Source of the DNA: Euglena gracilis
Taxonomy: Eukaryota > Euglenida > Euglenophyceae > Euglenales
DNA: 64,000 nt
Reading direction: 5' to 3'
Assembly (NCBI GenBank): GCA_039621445.1
Contig: CP154955.1
Span: forward strand, 22,964,064-23,028,063
Below are positions 38,899 through 49,576 of the stretch, one piece after another. The position numbers were made by a program, and so were the translations under genes. Each line of letters begins with the position of its first letter. Position 1 is the first letter of the stretch. The notes under the pieces are model-generated. The model was not told the origin of the DNA, ran no database searches, and saw nothing but the letters and a program-made list of their open reading frames with translations.

Positions 38899-41418
38899 TC
38901 AGCCGACAGACGACAACAAAAACGTAATCGTAAATTTTGTCATTTGATCATCGTTTGCAAAGTTCAAGTTCGAGAAAATCCATGCAGAGGGACGTGAAAA
39001 TGTCTGGTGGTACGGGAAAAAGTCCATCGTACCAGGGGGTGTACCTCTGCGCGGTTTCACAGCCTGACAAATTTGGCACCGTTGTGAAATTTGCAAACAG
39101 CGTGAATATAAATCTTTTTCACTCAGGGTTGTGCAATATCTGCGACCCACTAGTGAAAGAAGTTTGGGGGCCCCAGGGTGACCATGGTTGTGATAGCTCA
39201 AAACCACATCATCAACCAGGTCTTGGGGTATACAATATTTATAACCGGAATCATTCCGGAAAATAAGTCGCAATGGTGATAGAGAGTAATTCTCTATGGA
39301 TTCACCATTACGAAGTCGATTTACAATGGTACTATATACAGGGTCACGCGAATAATCCCATTCGCGGAAAAATAGGGGGGTAGGAGTTTCCGTACGCGTA
39401 ATGCGACGGGGTCCGGCAGTGCGTCCACGCCGGCGCCTTCCACGCAATGGCGAAATGGCGATGCTACGATATACCCGGGAAACGGGTAGTGAATCGAGCA
39501 TGTTGTCCGCAGCTTCGGATCGACGTGCGAACTGGCCAGCCTCATGGCTGCCATGAAAAGTCGCATCACCCTCATCCGGGTTCCCAGGATAATACCAGAG
39601 GGCTCGGCTGAGAGGATCCGCAACTTTTTGCGTGTGACCTGGGGTATAAACTACCACCAGGTTAAACTGGCTCAAGAACTCATGCCATCGGCATCTTCTG
39701 CCAACTGATGACATGGCCTTGTTCAGGTCCTCGGTATACCAATGTTGAAGGCTCTCATGATCCGTCAACACCAGTATCTGATCCAAGCTGCTGGCTATCC
39801 AGCTGCGGAATTTCTGGAGAATTAGCACAATGGCATATGTCTCCTTCTCGCGAATGCTCCGTTTAACCTGTCCTTTCCCGTTGTCGCCCTGTAGCTTCCT
39901 GCTGAAGAAAGCCCCAGGTCGGAGTTCATTCGCCGCATTATGCTGGCTGAGAACCCCGCCAACAGCGTAATCGCTGCTGTCGACCTCCAGGACATACGGT
40001 TTGTATGGATCCGCGATATCGAGAACCACGTTCTCGAGGAGCAAGTCCTTGATTTTATTCAAAGCCTCGCGCATTTGGTCATCCCAAATGACTTTTGCGT
40101 TATCGGGTGTCCGATTTTTGAGTTGTCGGGTTAGGGGTGCCGCGATTTTTGCGAAATCTTTCATGTAAATCGCGTAGTATTGGGCTAATCCCAAAAATCC
40201 CTTTAAATGCGTTAAGGTCTTAATGACCCCAGGAGTCCATTTCTTAATGGCCTCCATCTTACTGGGTGCGGCTTTACGCTGCCCGTTGCTCAGGATATGC
40301 CCGCAAAACTTAATAATTTTGCGAAACAGGTGCGTTTTGGAACCCTTCATAAAAAGCACATGCTTTTGGAACGCGGATAATACCGCGCGCACATTGCGAT
40401 AATGCGGGTCGAGGATATCCTCGCCCGATTTCGCGGATGGCGGTTGGGTTCCCACCAGTGCATCATCGATGTACATCAGAGCAAACGGTAAATCGCGCAA
40501 AACCCACTGGATCATGCGTTGAAACATGGCTGGGCCATTCTTAACACCCATGGGGAGTACCGTCCCTTGGTACACACCCTTGGATGTCACGAATGCCGTG
40601 TACTGTTGCGAATCAGGATGCAAATGCATCTGATGGAAACCGTCTTCCAGATCAAAGATTGACCACAACCGGTTATCCGTTTGTTTGGTGATCAAATCCT
40701 CGATCAGCGGTAACGGGAAGGGGTCATCCTTCGTTTGGGAGTTCAGGTACCGGTAATGCAGCACTAGTCTCCACTTCCTCTGACCAGACTGGTCAGCGGG
40801 TTTGGGCACCACAAAAGCTTGTGATGTCCACTCGCTCTTGGAAGGAATAATCCACTTCCGCTGGATGAGCTTCTCAATCATCTCGTTGAGAGCCTGTTCG
40901 CGTTCACCTGAACAACGGAAGAATTTCCGGTGCATGGGTTTAGCGCCATCCTTGAGCTCGATTTTGCAAACACCGAACGGACCGCGAATCGCGGGGTCGA
41001 TGTCGCAGGCGTAAACTGGATTATGCAGTACACCATGAAATTCGCGAGTAATTCGCGAACAATAGTCAGCAGACTTGGGATGTTGGTCCGCACTCTCTAT
41101 TACCGCAGAAATCTGCGTTGTTGGTGTGGCATCCCCATTGGTACCAAGGTATCTTGGCACACGCAAATTGGATATTCCGAATGCGTCGAAAAAGCAAACA
41201 CGAAAAATGATTTCTTTAACAGGTGGTAATAATATACCACAAAAATCCTCGAATAGTGGTACATCAGCGGGTAAATCCCACCAATGAAAACACACATAGA
41301 ATAGTTGATGAAACCAATCCGCATTCGGATTGACGGGTATGAGGAGAGCTCCTCGCGCTTCATCGCGGAGGATTTTCTCCACCACATCCGGGATAAGTTT
41401 GGGTGAGGGTGCATCCAT
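38899..41418 (-). pseudogene. pol: Reverse transcriptase, RNase H and integrase start of element D
   Basis: One open frame of 839 codons with SIFDLEDGFHQMHLHP, MYIDDALVG (Y-I-D-D intact), VLEVDSSDYAVGGVLSQ, LTDHESLQHW and TPGHTQKVADPLSR. It continues without a break into RGRRRRGRTAGPRRITRTE and the HHCC integrase zinc module. It proves that RNase H and integrase were one frame in the ancestor. It ends by frameshift just after PPGTMDFFP. Confidence 0.88.
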
Positions 41419-42878
41419 AGCACCGTATCACCCCAGAATTTAAGAAATGCGTTGGTATGTCGCGACCAATATCGCGACAAGCGCGCATGCGCTTTTGATG
41501 AAAACGCATCAATTTCCAACGACAAATCGAAGGAATCAGCCGAAGCCGCGGTTTTGGAGAACCATTCCTCCAAAATACGGTATTGACCAAAATTGAATGC
41601 GTTCCATAGGCGCATCGCGTAGGTGTCAACCTGGTTCGCGGGCTGAAGAGCGGTAACGCAATTCAGGGATCCGCAAACATAGGTCAAGGGTGTGTCATCC
41701 ACACTCCCTAGGAGCATTCCCGAGGGTTGATGGGTTGGATGGGTGCATACCCAGTCCATATCATGCCAGATGGAGGTGGGGGAGGTGTGTGACACGGATT
41801 TCGCGGTCCCAAACAACAAGGCAATACCTCGTTGTTGGAACACTTGATGTACGGTCGCGCATTGCGATCCGCAACCAAGTGTATGGTTGCGCGAAATCGG
41901 GATTAGTGTTGGTGTTTGGACTAAACATCCACAATCGAAATCTGGCTGGGCGGCAATTCTCCTACAGTGCACACATCGGAAGGAAGTGTCGGAGTAGTGG
42001 TCCTGGTCGCGCATGTTGGTCTGGTGAGGGTGTGTGTAAAAGTTGGGATGCGCTTTTGTAGCTGCTGGGGGGTGTACAGATGTATCTGAAAGCAATATAT
42101 CTGGTGGAAAACGGGGTATTAGTGCAGCTGGGCGACTACTCGACACCGTAATTACTTCAGGCCTTTGGGCTTTCGTCTTGTAACCCAGTGGAACGAGGGG
42201 GGTACCGCTACCCGCTTGCCCTGCCTCATGGGGAACGGAAGTTGGTATGGTAATGGGAAGGAGGTGAACTTTCTCGGTACACCAGGTGTGGAAAACGTTG
42301 GTTGGTGTGGTTGGTAACGGGGTAAAAGTTTTCGAAAACGGTGTGGAAAAATTGGTGGCTATCGCGGTTGACGCCACAGGTGATGAGGGTTTGGGGGGCC
42401 GTGAGGAGAATAGTGATGTGCGCAAACCGTGGGAGTGGCAATCCACTACCAGCCGGTGCTGACGTAAAAAGGGGTATCCCAAAATTACGTCAGAACCATG
42501 GATTCCGGATTCATATCACCAGGTATCCGGAAAGTTTTGCGGTTGGAGGGGATGTGAGTGGTGCTTGGGGATGTGGGGTAGGACAATGTCCAAAAAGCAT
42601 CCCAAGTCACCACCGCACATGGGGGTGTTGTCAGCCGTCGTAATTTTGATCGGCTTCTCGGCTTTCACCAAGGGGGGGGTTGGTATCAACCCGAACCGAA
42701 AAAGTAGTGCAATGCGACAACCAGTGTCAATGAGAATTTTGACTTTTGCACAAAAATTTTGAATTTTGATTTCCGCTTGGACCAAAAGTTCCATGGGGGG
42801 TAAGCAAAGTGAAGGGTCTGGCGAAAATACGTTTTCTTGCCAGCTTTCCCATGAACCCTTTCCTACTTTGTACAACAT
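41100..42878 (-). pseudogene. pol: Protease and spacer of element D pol
   Basis: 42878-42516 holds AKVKILIDTGCRIALLFRFG (protease, intact D-T-G) and, unlike A, has no stop in front of it. 42482-41100 is the spacer up to the RT, with C/H-rich RCVHCRRIAAQPDFDCGC. Frame changes at about 42,500 and 41,400 break the reading. Confidence 0.8.
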
Positions 42879-42996
42879 TCCGAGCAGAAAGTTGGAGTGG
42901 GGGGTGGGGTACCCGAAACATTTCTGGGTACCGACCAGAAAGGCAGATGGGCAGGGGGGGGCAGGGTTGATCAGGTCCTACCTCCATCTGTTCATC

Positions 42997-43035
42997 AGCC
43001 CAGAGGTCCGTGCCCTCGGACCTCGGGCTCCCCTA
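42997..43035 (-). promoter_or_regulatory. Gag UAG and readthrough-type stem-loop of element D
   Basis: UAG at 43035-43033 and a 13-bp stem with a 1-nt bulge and 6-nt loop, identical in sequence to A 8832-8870. Confidence 0.6.
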
Positions 43036-46000
43036 CTCCAGGTCCGAACCGGCCGAATAGCCGGCTATGGGCCTTTTAGAGGTGTAAACGGATTTCAACG
43101 TGCGCACCGCCATGCGGTCCTCGTCGAAATCGGTATCCGTGGTCTCATCCCCCTCCCTGCCCGAAGCCGTGGTGTCATTCTCCAAACAAGATATCTTGAA
43201 ACCGACTTTATGGCGGTTGGAGGAGTGACCCTTGTCACCGCGATTCATACCGCGATGACGTTGGCCAGGGCGGGGAGAACGAGAACGCGGACATTTGTAT
43301 GAGTGGTGATCACTCGATCCACAAAGCGAACACTGCGATTTGTGTCGCGATTCTGGGTAACGGGGGGATCGGTTTCCCGATTTCCCGTCAAACCGTCGTG
43401 GTGACCGGATATCCCGTCGACCATGACCGGTGTACCGGGGTTTTCCCGATGAGGATCGCGAAGAAGATTATCCGCTTCGCGAACGCGATCGCGATGCCTC
43501 GCGATGAGAATCACGCTTCTTGGCCGGGGCACCGGGTGACCTATACCGAGGGGTACTGTGTTTCCGCTCATCGCGGAACGGGATCCGGGGGCTAATACCA
43601 CCGGAACGGGGACCCGATGACCGTGAATTGCCCGATTGGCGTGAGAACGCGGAGGAACCCGAACCTCGTGATGAGGTCGAGCCTCCCGGACTCTGAATAC
43701 GCTTACGCGCTTCAGGATTAGGACATTCCCGAGACATATGTCCCGATTTGTTACACAAAAAGCACACGTTATCCGTGGCTTGGTCCGAAGAACACGGGTA
43801 TCGTGTTTTCGATCCCGTGGTGGGTGAAGTGGGTGAAACCGGTGATTTTTGCAATGCGTTTACCGAACCATCCAGTAATCCAGCGGTTGGGTGTGCGGTA
43901 TACGCAGATTGAATCTGACCAAGAAGCTGTGATAGCTTCAATTGCTTGGAAACGTAGTTCCAGCGTTGGTCAAGAGTCATTGCATTACCCGCCAACTCCT
44001 CACGGTGGATATCCTTGATGAGGCTAGGTGTGAAATGCATGAGAACAGCGTCAAACTGTTCGCGCATTTGCTTTTCACCGAGTTCGTCCACTTCAGCGGC
44101 AAGTCCCAACCATTTGGCATACCAAAGGTCAATGGACTTCCACTTGCGATCGGGTGGGGCGCATTGCCGCCACTTGGTCTCCAGGGTAATCCTAGCGACC
44201 AAACTTGAACTGGTGGAAGCGTATTGCTCCACCAGGTCATCAAAGGAAACGCGGTAGCGAATCACGAGTTGTCGCGCGCGCTCCTTTTCATCCCTTGGGA
44301 GGCAATCGATGAATGCCATCTTGATCACCTCCGGGTTTGTGTCCTGGGTTGGCCCTTTCAATGCCCAGTAGTACTCCCAGTCCCGGAAAAACTGTCTCCG
44401 TGTGGTTGGATCACCATCCCACTGGGGTTTCACCTTATTCGCGATTGCGATGGTGCCCTTGAAGTCTTTCTGAAAAACCTGTTGGCCCTCGGTGGTATTC
44501 CGTGGATTCGGGCCCGGGTACGCTCGAGCACCAAGCACATCCTTTCCGGATTCTTGTCAGAATCGCGAAATTTCTGGTGAAGGTGAATCCTGGTACCGGA
44601 AATCCGGTCGCAAACCCTGTTGGTCACCCGTAATACGGGGACTCTCCGGTGTGGGGGTATGTCGCGCATGCAACATGTGACCCACTCCCGGTGTACGGGT
44701 TTGGCTCGTTCCACGCACAAGCATGGAATGATGGATTTCTTGTCGGAGACTTGGCGGAATCGCCGTGTTTTCCGAAAATTAGGTTCCCGTAGAGGGAAAT
44801 TCATCCGAAAACTGGGTTTGGGTTGTGGACAAGGCCAATGGTGGCACAATTCGCGGAATCGCGGATTGTGACACTCGGGACACGGGTGGTGGTGCATGTG
44901 CACCCAGAGCCGGGTTATGGAAACGCGACTCTGGAACATTTGGCGCATCTTCGGCAATGCATACTGCCGAATTGCGGTGTGAAACCCGCTGTTGGTTGGA
45001 CACATTATCCAAACCCACAGACAAGTCATGCACACTTTGCTCCAAATGCTCAACAAGTTGGAGTTGGCCGCAAATACGGTCAACTTCATCCTCCAAAGCG
45101 CGAATACGCTTGCGGTAACGGGAAAAGTCATCCAAGTGCGGAATCCTTTCGGAAATTCCGGTAACGTCTTGGACAAGTTTCCCGTGAGACTTATCCAATA
45201 ATTGGAGTTGTCCCATTAATGCTTTTACAGCATTTGAGAGAATCTGCAAAGGTGATGTCACCTTGGTTGGTGTGGTGGTGGGTGCAACCGGTGCAGTGTT
45301 ATCCGAGAACGCGGTTGTGGTACCCACGGGCAAATTTCCGGGTTGTGGGTTTTCCGAAAACGCGGAAATTCTCTCATCCAACCTGGTAATCTCACCTTGC
45401 GTGGATCGGGCATTCCGATTCACCGACTCCTCAAGCCGTAATAGGCTGTTGCAGAAATCTTGCAAGGTTTCCTGATTGTTAGTGAGCATTTTGTCATAAA
45501 ATGCCTTGAAATCAGGGTTCTCGGTAATCCGAGAACTGGAACCTGCAGGTAGAGACTGCATTTCCGTTACTTTGGTAGACACCGATGCATACCGGGTCTG
45601 GAGTTCCCCAATAGCAGTCTGAATACCGCTAATGTCCGGAACTCGGAGGGAAAGTGCGGAATAGCTTTGTTGCAAACCCGCAATGGCCGAGTTAATCCCG
45701 CCAATGTCGGATTGCAACTGCAACTGCAGGGAATCCTGCCGTTGTGCTACTTCCGCTACTTTCGCGCTCAGATTGGATAATCCAACCTGATTCGCGTCAC
45801 AATAGCAGGTTTTCTGCTCCAAACGGGAAAGTCGCTCCTCCAACTGCCGTACATACGTGTGGGGAGCAAAATTCTCGTTGGCTTGTGACTGGAATTGCCG
45901 AAACTTTTCCGTTTCATCGCACAACTACATAATGCGGTGTTGTGATTCATGGAAAGTTGCGGACAATGTGGTGAAGTGGTCCATAGACACAAATCCACCA

Positions 46001-47007
46001 CTGCTGGATGTTGCAGACGAGGAATCTCGTGCATGCAAATGTTGTTGCAAATGCAACAACGCGGATGAACAGGACTCCATTTGTCCCGATAACTGTTGTA
46101 GTGAGCCATGCAAGTGCATAAACTTGGAGTCATTCCGGGTTTCCGGTTCATGCATGCATTCACTAATTTGCCAGAAGTTTTGCGGGAGTTGTTGGCACAT
46201 TTTGCCATAGGTTTCCCGAAAGTTTGCAAGGTCAATACCCGCACTTTCGAAATTCCTCTGGCAATATTTGCCCACTTCCTGCAAGTAATTCCAGCAGAAT
46301 TACAGCTTGGTGAAGACATGTTTTTGGTTGTCCTCATCAAACTGGAGCACTTTGCTTAGTGCGGTTGCACATTCTGCAACGCATTGTTGCACATGGTTGA
46401 ACTGCCTCACAAGGGGGTGAGCCCCTGGAAGCGGAGCAACGATATCCTGCACATCCTCAGCAGTGAGGAGCTCACCAGTGCCCTTCTCATAGCCATCCAT
46501 GGGTTTGGAGGTACCGGAGAATTCCGGTACCACTAGGCGAGTCTCCGGTTGCCAAGGCAGTGCGGGATAGCACCCGAGATCGGGTGGTGGTGGCAAAGCT
46601 CTGTAAGGGCTTGCCGGTGGAAGAGCGGGTGGTGGTTGAAAGAAACACGAGGTTTCCAGTCCACCATCACCACAGAAGCCCGGTGGCGGAATCACCACGG
46701 GTCTCTCCGGTGTGCGCAGCTGCACCATTGCCGCAGACAGAGGCGAATACCCCCGTTGTGGCAAGGTGAGTGCGGAAGAGGCCGCATTAGCCTCTGAAGC
46801 CAATGATGTGGAGGGCTCATCGCCGACCACTGTCAATGATGACAAGTGTTGCAATTGTGACAATTGAATCAATTGTGCCTCATCGGCGTGGGAACTGGAA
46901 GCACTTTCACATAAAAGCTTCCAATCCCCTGTTTCTTGGTAAATGTCTTGCAATGATGCCTGTAATAAGGCATAATTGAATTGATGGTTGGGGCCTGTGC
47001 TTTGAAT
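43033..47007 (-). pseudogene. gag: Gag of element D
   Basis: Aligned with A gag throughout: IQSTGPNHQFNYALL at the start, coiled coil, VKPQWDGDPTTRRQFF capsid block, CFLCNKSGHMSREC knuckle, second knuckle region near 43300, and SAGSDLE before the UAG. Breaks: start codon ATG changed to ATT (47005-47007), nonsense at 46300-46302 (GAA to TAA) and 45925-45927, and frameshifts near 44,790, 44,450 and 43,470. Confidence 0.85.
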
Positions 47008-47199
47008 CTTTCTGATGACAAAAACAGCAACAACCCACAAAACTAAGCAGTTATGCCGGCACCAGAGGGGCTGTAATGGGTAATACCGTACAGAACCTTC
47101 CTGCTCGTCTGCTTAGACGTTGACTAGAAGCCGGGAGCTGACGCTGCGACCGTGTAATAACGGAGCAGGGGCTCTCTGCTGCCAGTCACCGTAGGATCG

Positions 47200-47216
47200 T
47201 AACCAATCTGATACCA
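47200..47216 (-). other. Primer binding site of element D
   Basis: On the minus strand TGGTATCAGATTGGTTA directly follows the LTR. It fits an initiator-methionine-type tRNA ending TCTGATACCA, one base different from A. Confidence 0.65.
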
Positions 47217-47530
47217 AGTGTACGTCTGATTCCCAATTCCCCTTTCCCGATTCCCAAAAGCCTTCGCTTTCGCCTTGGCGCACCTACTTAGGAACTGAAA
47301 ATAAGAGTAACAGAAAATCCCTTTTCCCACTTCCCAAGAAGCAAAGCACAGAGCAATGCAGGGAGGACGGACTGGATAACCAAGTCCGGTCCGGAGAAAA
47401 GGAAAGACAAAACAGAATAAGAATACCACCTGTGGAGAGAGAAGGGGCACCCATTAGGAAATCCTAATAGGATCTGCTTTCATCCTAACTTCCTCGACGG
47501 AAGGGGACAGAAGTATACGCCTTGTACACA
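47217..47530 (-). repeat. 5' LTR of element D
   Basis: 314 bp on the minus strand, TGTGTACAAGG...GACGTACACT, flanked outside by AACAT (ATGTT on the minus strand). Confidence 0.9.
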
Positions 47531-47535
47531 AACAT

Positions 47536-48855
47536 GGCCTATCGGCCAGCTACGGGAGCAGACATACCATTTCGAGTTTTCTGCTGTGAAAGTGAGCTAG
47601 AGCTGTAAGCTCTCTCTATTTTTTCTACAAAGGCAACTTTTGGTTCCTATGTAAAAGGCACTACTACATACAGTCAAAACCTCATGGCGTGAGGTGCCAG
47701 AAATTGGGATGTTTTTGAGTGGTTTTGGGGCTATGCCAAAGTGACACTTATGCAAATCTGCATAAACTAGCCTTTTGGCTTCAAATGGCTACTTCGACCT
47801 TTTTATAGCATGAATTTTGTGGTTTATGCTTCTTTTAAGAGTCTTTTGGACTTAAAGGACTTTTCACTTTGCACCATAAAGTTGTGGAATTTTCGTCCTT
47901 GCATTTCCACTTGCACCATGTGGAATGTGGTCAATAGACCTTGCCCATGGTCAAATCCACAAAGACCAAAGGGTTAGTTGTTAAGTCTGAGTGTTGATAG
48001 TGTTGATTATCAAAAGCAATGTTTTCCTTAGGGGGGGGGACAACTATGTTGCACATGAAAGAACTGTAATTTTGAGCATTTTCCCATATTGGGGTTGCAT
48101 TTTGCCAAAATAATAAGCCATTTAGGCACAAAACTGCCACTTAAGCACAAGTTGGATAAGTTTTCGGGACAAAGCAGTATTAGCAATACATCCCAAAAAC
48201 TTTATCACATGACTTGTGATTGCTCTGACGTGACGTGCTTTGCTCTATAGAGCTTTGGGACCACCAAAATATTTTTGGTGTGGGAGTGGATTGGGCAAAA
48301 AAAACAGTATGCCCATAAAACGTCACTTCTTGTTTGCTGTCATCAAACAAAATCTTCAATTTGATCATGTGGAACAGAAACAAACATCCATGAACAGAGT
48401 TGCGGATTTCCACACATATATCTTTAGGAATGATTCCCAAAAGAATATGGGTGGTTTGTGCCCAATTTTGGGGGGGTCCACCCCTGGGTGGGTGGGGGGA
48501 CCCCCCCCGGGGGGTCTCCGTTTTCCTGAAATAGGTGAAAATGCTGTGCGGGGGGGGAGCTGCTCCCCCCTTCCCGTTCTGCCCTGGCTGCTCATGACCC
48601 TGGCAGCCCCCGAACGCAGGAACCTGAAAGCAGGACCCACGTTTCCACAGTTCACAGACAATCTCCCTTTCGGTGTTTTTTTCCTTTCGCTTCTTGCCTC
48701 CCAGGTTTGTAACTCTGGTTCGGGCTAAAAAATTTAAGTCATTACTGTGGTCACGCCTTTTTTTTCAGCGGCAAATTGAAAGGAACAAAGCTGCGGTTTG
48801 CTCACCGTTTTTGTCGGCGTGAAAAGTCGGCTTTAAAAAAAATCGTCGTTTTTTT
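47536..48855. other. No gene seen; unassigned, with G/C homopolymers
   Basis: Short frames only. 48467-48570 has runs of G and C (an inverted GGGGGGTCC...GGACCCCCCC pattern) prone to sequencing error. T-rich patches precede 48850. Confidence 0.4.
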
Positions 48856-49413
48856 GTGGTCGAAAAAATTGTCGAAAACAGTCGTGAAACAAAAAAAAAG
48901 GCAAAAAAGTCGTTGAAAGAAAAAAGACGCAGTTCTTCGTTGGGTTCCTTTTTTGTCAAATGGCCTGCCAAAAACTCTGGGGACCAGCGTGTGAATCTCA
49001 CGCTGAGGCAGGTCATCCGGCGGGCGACGAAGCTCCGCATGGTGGACTTCGTCCTGCAGCGGGAGCGGGGCCTCATCGCTGCGGAGGAGAGGCTGGCCAC
49101 GGGGGAGGCGGCGATGAAGACGCTGCTGTGCCAGTGAGTCCGGCAGTGGCTGGCCGTCCCTGTCCTGCAGCGCTGGGTGAAAAGCTCCTGGCGCACCATC
49201 ACCTCGTGGGGGCAGGCGCCGCCGCCCGACGAGGGCGACGCCGCCGAGGCCACCTTGCTCCTCCCCGACGAGGAAGTCCCCCTCGGAATGGAGGAAGACC
49301 CGGGAGGGGACGGGGAGGGCGAGGCGCCCGAGGAGACGCCGCAGGCGGCGTCCTACTCCGCGGAAAACGCGCGGCTGGCGCGTCGTATCGCACTTGGCCT
49401 TCGCGGACGGTGA
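48856..49413 (+). CDS. GC-rich ORF of unknown function with one in-frame TGA
   Basis: A lysine-rich start leads into LTLRQVIRRATKLRMVDFVLQRERGLIAAEER (helical), a TGA at 49135-49137, then the same frame continues. It runs through VRQWLAVPVLQRWV and an acidic tail (EDPGGDGEGEAPEETPQ) to 49413. Codon use is far more GC-rich than the surrounding sequence. I recognise no domain. It could be an exon of a host gene, a piece of another retroelement, or chance. The TGA overlaps GTGAGT, a donor-like string, but no fitting acceptor restores the frame. Confidence 0.3.
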
Positions 49414-49520
49414 GACAGTGACCAAGTGGTGAGCTTCTTCCTTTCATGCTGCGAGGACGGGGGGGGGGGGCGCGTTTTTTTTTCCCGCGGGCCCCGGGGA
49501 GTGCGCGCTTTAAAACCCCG

Positions 49521-49560
49521 CGGTAATTGTCGTCGCGGCAATTACCCACCCGCGGTAATT
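49521..49560. repeat. Inverted repeat GGTAATTG...CAATTACC
   Basis: GGTAATTG (49522-49529) pairs with CAATTACC (49539-49546) across a 9-nt loop. A further GCGGTAATTG follows at 49552. It sits at the truncated end of element E. Confidence 0.6.
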
Positions 49561-49576
49561 GTCGGTCCCCGGTACT

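Larger units (their letters stand above)
31656..47530 (-). mobile_element. Element D: older, decayed relative of element A
   Basis: In minus-strand order: 5' LTR (47217-47530), primer site, gag (47007-43033), UAG plus identical stem-loop, pol (to about 37970), splice-acceptor-like site, ORF3 (37707-32197), 3' UTR to 31656. The 3' UTR end and 3' LTR lie inverted at 29363-29720, and about 250 bp of UTR expected from A is missing at the break. All genes carry nonsense or frameshift changes. LTRs are about 97% identical, so D is older than A. Confidence 0.88.

Noticed and set aside
49138-49174. A 37-nt intron in the GC-rich ORF (GTGAGT...CTGCAG)
   Set aside because: Removing it shifts the frame and loses the downstream ORF, and such a short intron is unlikely.
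48802-49425. Minus-strand ORF over the same GC-rich region
   Set aside because: Arg/Leu/Pro-rich composition and a Phe/Lys-rich end are typical of the antisense of a GC-rich frame followed by an AT-rich flank.
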